DNA of 64,000 bases from Micromonospora halophytica (GTDB lineage: Bacteria; Actinomycetota; Actinomycetes; Mycobacteriales; Micromonosporaceae). Position 1 is the stretch's first letter, and each line of letters opens with the position of its first letter. Below, one piece after another: positions 57,929-64,000 of the stretch. Under the pieces are notes generated by a model. It did no database searches. It had not been told where the DNA came from and saw only the letters and a program-made list of their open reading frames with translations. The position numbers were made by a program, and so were the translations under genes. The DNA is taken from assembly GCF_900090245.1 (NCBI RefSeq), contig NZ_FMDN01000007.1, forward strand, positions 207,656-271,655, in the 5' to 3' direction.

Positions 57929-58000
57929 CCCCGGCCACCCGGCCCCACCCCGCGTCGGTGTTCGTCCGGATCGCCGCCGTCGACGCGGGGTGGGGTGGGA

Positions 58001-61000
58001 TCAGCCCGCCAGGTGGGACCAGTGGGGCTCCAGGTCACGCCAGGGGCCCTGGGCGGCCACCACCCCGTCGCGGAGCACCACCACGTGGTCGGCGCGGACC
58101 AGCGCGGCCCGCTTGGACGTCGAGCCGACCACGGTCACCCCGTGCTCGCGCAGCGCCGCCCAGAGCGCCAGCTCGGTGGTGACGTCCAGCGCGGACGAGA
58201 CGTCGTCGGCCACCAGCAGCTCGGTACGCGGCGCGAGCGCCCGGGCCAGCGCCAGCCGCTGCAACTGCCCGCCGGAGAGCCGGGTCCCCTTGTGGCCGAT
58301 GAGCAGGCCGAGCCCGCCCCCGGCCGCGGCCAGGTCGTGGTCCAGCTGGGCGGTGGTCACCGCGCCGGCCGCGTCCACGTCGTGGCCCAGGGCGATGTTC
58401 TCGGCGACCGTGCCGGAGAGCACCCGGGGCAGCTGCCCCACGTACCCCACCTGCTGCGGGCGCAGGAACAGCTCCGGCTCGGTGACCGGGTCGCCGTTCC
58501 AGCGCAGCTCGCCGGTGTGGTGCACGATCCCGGCGAGCGCCCGCAGCAGCGACGACTTGCCGGCGCCGACCGGCCCGACGACCAGCACGAGCTGCCCCCG
58601 CTCGACCGTCAGGTCGACGTCGCGCACGGCGAGCGCCCCGTCGGTGTGCAGCGCGCCGAAGCCGACCAGCTCCAGCCGCCGCAACGGCCGCCGGGCGGGT
58701 ACCTCGGGCGCAGGAGCGGTGCCGGCCGCGATGTCCACCCCGGGCACCGGCGCCGAGTACGCCGCGACCCCGCACATCGACACGGTCCGCCGGGTCCACA
58801 CCCGCGCCGACGGGTAGTGCGACACCAGCGACGCCGTCGTCCAGGCGAACCAGCGGGCGGCCCCGAGGGTGGAGACGGCCACCAGCACACCGCCCGCCGA
58901 CAGCCCGCCGGCCAGGTAGAGCGCCCACGCCCCGATCGGCAGCAGTCCGCTGGCCATGGCCGGTGTGGAACGCGCCCACACCTGCATGGCGATCTCCCGG
59001 CGCTGCCGGTCGCTGCGCACCACGTCCAGCCGGGCGAGGTGGGCCAGCACCGGGCCGGTGGCACCGGCCAGCTTGACCGTCCGCGCGGCCGACAGCGACG
59101 ACACCAGCGCGGTGGCGAACGCGGCCCGCGCCTTGACCGTGCCCCCGGCGGAGCGTTCCAGGCGCGGCCCGAAGAGGGTCGCCGTCAGCCCGGAGACGAC
59201 CATCGTGCCGACGAAGAACAGGCCCGGCACGACGCTGCCGGTCACCACGGTCATGCTGATCAGCAGCGTCACCGCGATGAACTGGTCCACCAGGTTGTCG
59301 GCCAGTTCCACCACCCGCTCGGTGTCGCCGCCCTGGGCGACGACCTCGGCCGGGGTGTGCCCGCTGACCCGGCGCGGGCCGGTCTGCCCGTGCACCAGGC
59401 GCAGGCTGATCCGCAGCATCTGCCGTACCCACCACTGCGGGAACCACAGGTTGGTGAGGAAGGGCAGCGGCAGCACCAGCAGCAACGCGGCGCTGATGCC
59501 GAGCGCCGGCAGCCACGGGCTGCCGCCGTCGACGACGTCCGCCCAGAGCCAGGGCAGCACCGAACCGTCCAGGCCGAGCAGCAGCATGACGACGAACAGG
59601 CCGACCGAGACCAGGCCGTAGCGGGGGTCGTTCAGGCCCAGCCGGAGGATCTCCCGCATGGTCCGCGCGGGCGGTTGCGGTGGCAGCGGCGGCGGGTCGG
59701 CCCTGGGTACGGCCACCGCCTGCGGAGCCGTCGCCGGCGCGACGGTCTCCGGCTCGGTGTCCCACTCCCCGGCCGGGGCCGGCAGCAGGTCCACCCCGCC
59801 GCGGGTCGCCCCGGCGGCGGCGTACGCGCCGGCGTGGCTGCTGGCCAGCAACTCGGCGAAGTGGGCGGACTCGCGCAGCGGACCGGCCTCCAGCACCGTG
59901 CCGTCAGCCATCACCACCACCTCGTCGCAGCGCCGCACGGAGGAGAGCCGGTGCGCGATGACGATGCCGATCCGGTCGGTGAGCAGCCGCTCGGTGGCCC
60001 GGCGTACCCGGTGCTCGGTGACCGGGTCGAGCCGGGCGGTCGCCTCGTCGAGGATCACCACGCGCGGGTCGCGCACCAGGATCCGGGCGAACGCCACGAG
60101 CTGCTCCTGGCCGGCGGAGAGCACGTGCCCGCCGTCCCCCAGCCGGGTGTGCACGCCGTCGGGCAGCTCGGCGATCCAGCCGGCCAGCCCCAGCTCCGCC
60201 AGCGCCCGGCCGGCGTCCTCGACCAGGTCGGGGTCGAACAGCGCGACGTTCTCGGCCAGCGTCCCGGCGAGGATCTCGGTGCGTTGCGGCACCACGGCGA
60301 TCCACCGGCGCAGCTGCTCGACGTCGAGGTCGACCAGGTCGGTGTCGCCGAGGTACACCGTGCCGCGGGGCACGTCCACCGCGCGGGTGAGCACCTTCGC
60401 CAGCGTCGACTTGCCCGACCCGGTCCGCCCGACCAGCGCGTACGACCGCCCTCGGGCGAAGGTGAGCCGGACGTCGCGCAGCGCCGGCCCCCGCTCGGCG
60501 TCCCCGGTCGCCGAGTAGCGGAAGGTGAGCCCGCGCACGGTCAGGTCGCCGTCGACCGGGGCGGCCCCGCCCTCGGGCTCCTGCCGGGAACCGGCGAGCA
60601 GTTGCACCCGGGCCCACGCGCCGAGCGCGTACTGCACCTGCGGCACCCAGCGGGCGAGGTGCTCGCTGGTGGCCCCGAAGGCGATGGCGAGCAGCCAGAC
60701 GGCGGTGAGTCGGGCGCCGTCGACCCGGCCGGTGGTCAGCGCCCACGCTCCGCCGAGCACCACGGCGACGATGCCCGCCCGGACGGCTCCACCGGCGACG
60801 GCGGTGACCCACGCCGTCATCCGGAACACCCGGCGGGCCCGGGCGAGCACCTCGGCGGCGCGCCGGGCGTACAGGCGCAGCACGTACGGCCGGGCCAGGC
60901 TGGTCCGCACGTCGTCCTGGCCGTGCACGGCCTCCTCCATCACGGCGGCGAGGTCCGACCAGGCTTCCTCCTCGGCCATCCGGGCCGGTCCGATCCGCGC

Positions 61001-61498
61001 GGTGGGGCGGCGCAGCGCCACGGCGAGCAGCACGACCAGCAGCACCATGGCGACACCGGCCGGCCACCAGACGACGAGGGCGGTCAGCGTGGAGAGCAGG
61101 CAGACGGCCAGGCCCTGCACCAGCCGGACACCGGTGCCCCGCACCTCGGAGGCGACCTGGTAGACGTCGTTGTCGATGCGGTCGAGCAGCTCGCCGACGG
61201 GGGTGGACTCCAGGGTGGGCAGGTCCTGCCCGAGCGCGACCCGGCAGAGCCGGCGGCGCACGTCGGCCGACCAGTCGGCGGTCAGCCGGGCCATGACCAG
61301 CCCGATCACCAGGTCGCTGACGACGGCGGCGACCAGCGCGACGGCCAGCGCCACGAACCAGCCCGCCGAGCGTTGCACCAGGACGGGGCCGGCCAGCGCG
61401 GCGGCGGCCGCCTGCCCGGCGGAGCCGAGGACGACCAGCAGCACCACGGCGGCCATTCGGCGCGGCGCGGTGGCCCAGAGATCACGGAGCAGGCGCAT
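58001..61498 (-). CDS. Fused two-half ABC exporter with one degenerate ATP site
   Basis: 1165 residues, TMD1-NBD1-linker-TMD2-NBD2. NBD1: Walker A GRTGSGKST (357-365), Gln405, signature LSAGQ (460-464), Walker B DE (484-485), switch His516. NBD2: Walker A GPVGAGKSS (975-983), LSGGQ (1074-1078), but DD (1098-1099) instead of DE and Ser1126 where His is expected. So one composite site is canonical, while the other has an altered signature, catalytic Glu and switch His. This asymmetry is known in heterodimeric exporters; here both halves are in one chain. Pro-rich linker ~575-615. GGAGGG precedes ATG 61498. Substrate unknown. Confidence 0.92.
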   Translation of the reverse strand: MRLLRDLWATAPRRMAAVVLLVVLGSAGQAAAAALAGPVLVQRSAGWFVALAVALVAAVVSDLVIGLVMARLTADWSADVRRRLCRVALGQDLPTLESTPVGELLDRIDNDVYQVASEVRGTGVRLVQGLAVCLLSTLTALVVWWPAGVAMVLLVVLLAVALRRPTARIGPARMAEEEAWSDLAAVMEEAVHGQDDVRTSLARPYVLRLYARRAAEVLARARRVFRMTAWVTAVAGGAVRAGIVAVVLGGAWALTTGRVDGARLTAVWLLAIAFGATSEHLARWVPQVQYALGAWARVQLLAGSRQEPEGGAAPVDGDLTVRGLTFRYSATGDAERGPALRDVRLTFARGRSYALVGRTGSGKSTLAKVLTRAVDVPRGTVYLGDTDLVDLDVEQLRRWIAVVPQRTEILAGTLAENVALFDPDLVEDAGRALAELGLAGWIAELPDGVHTRLGDGGHVLSAGQEQLVAFARILVRDPRVVILDEATARLDPVTEHRVRRATERLLTDRIGIVIAHRLSSVRRCDEVVVMADGTVLEAGPLRESAHFAELLASSHAGAYAAAGATRGGVDLLPAPAGEWDTEPETVAPATAPQAVAVPRADPPPLPPQPPARTMREILRLGLNDPRYGLVSVGLFVVMLLLGLDGSVLPWLWADVVDGGSPWLPALGISAALLLVLPLPFLTNLWFPQWWVRQMLRISLRLVHGQTGPRRVSGHTPAEVVAQGGDTERVVELADNLVDQFIAVTLLISMTVVTGSVVPGLFFVGTMVVSGLTATLFGPRLERSAGGTVKARAAFATALVSSLSAARTVKLAGATGPVLAHLARLDVVRSDRQRREIAMQVWARSTPAMASGLLPIGAWALYLAGGLSAGGVLVAVSTLGAARWFAWTTASLVSHYPSARVWTRRTVSMCGVAAYSAPVPGVDIAAGTAPAPEVPARRPLRRLELVGFGALHTDGALAVRDVDLTVERGQLVLVVGPVGAGKSSLLRALAGIVHHTGELRWNGDPVTEPELFLRPQQVGYVGQLPRVLSGTVAENIALGHDVDAAGAVTTAQLDHDLAAAGGGLGLLIGHKGTRLSGGQLQRLALARALAPRTELLVADDVSSALDVTTELALWAALREHGVTVVGSTSKRAALVRADHVVVLRDGVVAAQGPWRDLEPHWSHLAG

Positions 61499-61602
61499 GG
61501 GTCGGTCCCTCCGGACTCAGGGTGGTGAAGGCGGTGACCCCAGCCTGGCCGTCGGGCCACCACGGTTCAACGCATTTACGCCCCGGGCAGACAGCCCTCG
61601 AC

Positions 61603-61760
61603 TCAGGTGCGGGCGACCCGCCGGACGATGCCGAGCAGCGTCTGCTGGACGTCGGAGATCGGCCGGTCGGGCTGGAACACCAGCCGGTCCACGGCCATCA
61701 CGAGACCGAGGCCGAAGAGCGCCGAGGAGGAGGTACGCACGCCCAGGCCGGGCGGCCGGT
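61603..61760 (-). pseudogene. TetR-type regulator, C-terminal fragment
   Basis: Minus-strand frame GLVMAVDRLVFQPDRPISD then VQQTLLGIVRRVART and stop at 61603. It resembles the last helices of TetR-family regulators. No DNA-binding half is present; upstream the DNA is the end of the GNAT gene. It lies between that gene and the exporter, a common place for a local repressor. Weak evidence. Confidence 0.35.
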
Positions 61761-62599
61761 CAGAAGAGCACGGTGGCCAGGGTGCCGACCGGGCGGAAGC
61801 CGCAGCGCTCGTAGACCCGGCGGGCGGGCAGGTTGAAGTCGTTGACGTAGAGGCTGACGGTCGGGGCGACCCGGAGCAGGGCGTCGCGCACCACCGCGGC
61901 CATCGCCGCCGTGGCGATCCCCCGCCCCCGCCACTCGGGGGCCACCCAGACCCCCTGGACCTGGGCGGTACGCCGGGTCACCACCGCCAGCTCGGCCTTG
62001 AAGACGACCACTCCGTCCACCAGGCGCGCGTACGCCCGACCGGAGCGGACCAGGTCGGTCACCCGGCGGCGGTAGGCCCGCCCGCCGTCCTCGGCCAGCG
62101 GCGAGACGCCGACCTCCTCGGTGTACATGGCGACCGCCGCCGGGAAGAGCCGGTCGACCTCACCGGCGCGCACCCGACGCACCTCGGGGTCGGCGGGCAC
62201 CCGGGGCAGCGTGTCGGTGGCCAGCAGCGGCTGGTTCGGGCGGACGTCCCGGGCCGGCCCCCAGTACGCGGAGAGCCGGTCCCAGAGACCGAGCACCGCG
62301 TCGGCCCGCCCGACGATCGAGGAACAGATCCGCTCCTCGGTGGCGAGCTGCTCGGCGAAGGCGGCGACCGCCGGCTCGGAGGCGAGCACCGGCGTCAGGT
62401 TGCCGCCTAACCAGCAGATCGACTCCAGGTTGCGCCGGGACCCGTAGCCGAGCACCCGCCCCTCGGCACGCCACCACGCCAGGCCCCGGGCGGCGACCCG
62501 CTCGGCGACCTGCGCGCCCGCGATCGGGTCGAGGTCGAGCAGCCGCTCGACCGCCCGGCGCTCCGACTCCCCCAGTTGGCGTACCGGCACCGTCAGCAC
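61760..62599 (-). CDS. GNAT acetyltransferase with N-terminal DUF4081
   Basis: 279 residues from GTG 62599. The first ~120 residues are DUF4081 (LLDLDPIAGAQVAERV, LESICWLGGNLTPVL, SSIVGRADAVLGLWDRL). The second half is GNAT: VWVAPEWRGRGIATAAMAAV with the R-G-R-G-I-A acetyl-CoA loop and LYVNDFNLPARRVYERCGF. In actinobacteria this architecture is conserved and sometimes sits near isoprenoid or ribosome genes. The substrate is unknown. Confidence 0.88.
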   Translation of the reverse strand: MLTVPVRQLGESERRAVERLLDLDPIAGAQVAERVAARGLAWWRAEGRVLGYGSRRNLESICWLGGNLTPVLASEPAVAAFAEQLATEERICSSIVGRADAVLGLWDRLSAYWGPARDVRPNQPLLATDTLPRVPADPEVRRVRAGEVDRLFPAAVAMYTEEVGVSPLAEDGGRAYRRRVTDLVRSGRAYARLVDGVVVFKAELAVVTRRTAQVQGVWVAPEWRGRGIATAAMAAVVRDALLRVAPTVSLYVNDFNLPARRVYERCGFRPVGTLATVLF

Positions 62600-62757
62600 G
62601 GTTACCAGCCTGCCAGATGGGGGCGGGGGCGCGCGGGTCGACCGGGTCAGACGGTGGTCGGCTCCGGGGCGACGCCGGGCACGCCCGCGACGCGACGCGC
62701 CGGGCCCGCGCCGACGGGGTCAGCCAGGACACGGCCGCCCCTGCCGGCACACGAGCC

Positions 62758-63588
62758 TCAGCCGCACCTGCGAGCGATCAGCAGCAGGTACTCCCACCGC
62801 ATCGCCCCGGCCTTCAGGTGACGCCGGGCCTGCTCAGCGAGGGCGTCGTCGAGCGCGGCGACCCGATCGGGATCACCGGCGATCCCCCGGTACGCGGCGA
62901 TCGTCGGGCCGTAGCAGGTCTTGAAGTAGTCACGGAACGCCTCCGGGCTGGCGAACCGGTCCACCACGACCGTCTCCCGGCGCGTGACGACGTCGGTGAC
63001 CCGGTCCCCGAGCAGTGCCCGGACGTGATCCTCACGACCCCACAGCGGCGCCGGCTGCGCACCGGGCGGCGGCGGTGGCGCGTACGGCTTCATCACCGCG
63101 AACATCTGCCCGATGAACCCCTCCGGCGTCCAGTTGAGCAGGCCGATCGTGCCGCCCGGACGGCACACCCGGACCAGTTCGTCCGCGCTGGCCCGGTGTC
63201 GCGGAGCGAACATCACGCCCACGCAGGACAGCACCCGGTCGAACTCGCCGTCGCCGTACGGGAGCGCCTCGGCGTCGGCCTGCTGCCATTCCAGTTCCGC
63301 CCCGCGTCGCACGGCGAGTGCCCGTCCCGCCGTCAACAGTTCCGGGGTCAGGTCGCTCGCCACCACGGTGGCCCCGGCCAGCGCCGCCGGGATGGCGGCG
63401 TTGCCCGTACCGGCGGCCACGTCCAGCACCCGGTCGCCCGCCTGCACGTCGGCCGCCCGGACCAGGACCGCGCCCAGGTCCGGGATGACCTCCTCGGCGA
63501 CCGCCGGATAGTCACCCAGTGCCCACATCTGCCGGAGCCGGGCCTTGACCGCCCGGTCGATCTCCGTCGCCTCGGTCTGCGCGACCAC
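62758..63588 (-). CDS. Class I SAM-dependent methyltransferase
   Basis: 276 residues from GTG 63588, with GGAGGAGG upstream. VLDVAAGTGNAAIPAALAG is SAM motif I, VVASDLTPELLTAGR the acidic loop, and QADAEALPYGDGEFDRVLSCVG motifs II-III (quoted in part). The C-terminal half (FRDYFKTCYGPTIAAYRG) is lid-like and resembles UbiE/SmtA-type small-molecule methyltransferases. Its promoter region (63589-63667) directly abuts the IS982 element. Confidence 0.87.
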   Translation of the reverse strand: MVAQTEATEIDRAVKARLRQMWALGDYPAVAEEVIPDLGAVLVRAADVQAGDRVLDVAAGTGNAAIPAALAGATVVASDLTPELLTAGRALAVRRGAELEWQQADAEALPYGDGEFDRVLSCVGVMFAPRHRASADELVRVCRPGGTIGLLNWTPEGFIGQMFAVMKPYAPPPPPGAQPAPLWGREDHVRALLGDRVTDVVTRRETVVVDRFASPEAFRDYFKTCYGPTIAAYRGIAGDPDRVAALDDALAEQARRHLKAGAMRWEYLLLIARRCG

Positions 63589-63667
63589 GATGCCTCCTCC
63601 ACTCGTCCTGCTCTGGACGGTAGGCAGCGCCGCACCGGCAACCTAGACGAGTTGTTCCGAAGTCTGG

Positions 63668-64000
63668 TCAGTGGTCGTAGGCGATCAGTGATCGGGTGAC
63701 GGGTGCGTTGGTCTTGTTGTTGTGCCAGATCGCGGCGGCCATGGCCAGGAGACGTTGAGCCACCCGCACGGCAACGCCGGCGAAGGTACGGCCGCCGTGT
63801 TCCTCCAGGTCAAGCTGGCCCTTGAGGGTGTCGTTGACTGACTCGATGAGCTGGCGGACCTTCTTGAGCGTCGCCTCGCCGTAACGGGTTTTCTCCTTCT
63901 TGCGTGACGGCCGTAGCAGTTCGATGCCCTGCTCGGCCAGGTTCCGCTCGAATGCCTTGGACGCGAAGCCCTTGTCCGAGATCAGCAGGATGCCTGGGTG
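63668..64000 (-). mobile_element. IS982-family transposase, C-terminal 110 residues
   Basis: Partial at the window edge; the start lies beyond 64000. The peptide HPGILLISDKGFASKAFE, then LLRPSRKKEKTRYGE, GQLDLEEHGGRTFAGVAVR and LIAYDH at the stop, matches the end of IS982-type DDE transposases (DKGF and the conserved late Glu region). The element's end should be between 63668 and the methyltransferase start; no terminal inverted repeat could be matched without the other end. Confidence 0.75.

Noticed and set aside
57995..61528. Long plus-strand frame opposite the ABC exporter
   Set aside because: The exporter on the minus strand has every ABC motif; the opposite frame is Gly/His/Arg/Pro-biased shadow.

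Overview
The window is very GC-rich chromosomal DNA with frequent GTG starts, 4-bp ATGA/GTGA gene overlaps and several start codons only 6-9 nt downstream of a TANNNT -10 box (leaderless style). Gene content and order point to an actinomycete, most likely a Micromonosporaceae member such as Micromonospora. This is inferred from the rimP-nusA-ylxR-infB-DUF503-rbfA-nrnA ... truB-ribF-rpsO-pnp-M16-dapB ... thyX ... dapA-rnj order, which is a known actinobacterial core block.

Layout. 1-3.3 kb: a YbjN-domain protein entering from the left edge and a secreted alpha-lytic-type serine protease, convergent across a shared terminator. 3.4-33.5 kb: the core block, read almost entirely on the minus strand. 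It carries RNase J, DapA, ThyX, DapB, an M16 peptidase, PNPase, S15, RibF, TruB, NrnA, RbfA, IF-2, YlxR, NusA and RimP. Accessory genes sit inside it: a DUF2752 protein, an AlkX-like glycosylase, several GNATs, a GT87 mannosyltransferase, an ECF sigma factor with SnoaL tail, a VOC protein, a MATE exporter, a small P-loop kinase and two coupled membrane proteins. Two plus-strand DUF4439/ferritin-like genes close this block. 33.5-38.2 kb: a PadR-regulated ABC transporter whose permease is split by an apparent one-base frameshift, then a deazaflavin-dependent nitroreductase-like protein. 38.3-44.1 kb: VIT1/CCC1 transporter, Map, a STAS protein and a 1220-residue hybrid kinase/receiver/SpoIIE phosphatase/anti-sigma kinase. 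44.2-48.6 kb: a PPOX protein and a three-gene gamma-glutamylation catabolic operon (GlnA-like, aldehyde dehydrogenase, SDR). 48.7-50.6 kb: a scarred, lower-GC stretch with sulfotransferase and metallo-beta-lactamase remnants and a secreted FG-GAP/VCBS repeat protein. 50.6-64 kb: DUF456, a GGDEF/EAL protein, a DUF574-type methyltransferase, a beta-ketoadipyl-type thiolase, a DUF998-like membrane protein, a cysteine-containing leader peptide followed by a broken dicarboxylate symporter, an old-yellow-enzyme homologue, a fused asymmetric ABC exporter, a DUF4081-GNAT, a methyltransferase and the end of an IS982-family element at the right edge.

How genes work together. The core block joins translation initiation and ribosome maturation (IF-2, NusA, RimP, RbfA, S15), RNA turnover (RNase J, PNPase, NrnA) and lysine/dTMP synthesis. 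The most self-contained signalling unit is the STAS protein beside the hybrid kinase/phosphatase, which together look like a complete partner-switching module. No rRNA, tRNA, CRISPR array, prophage or natural-product cluster was recognised.
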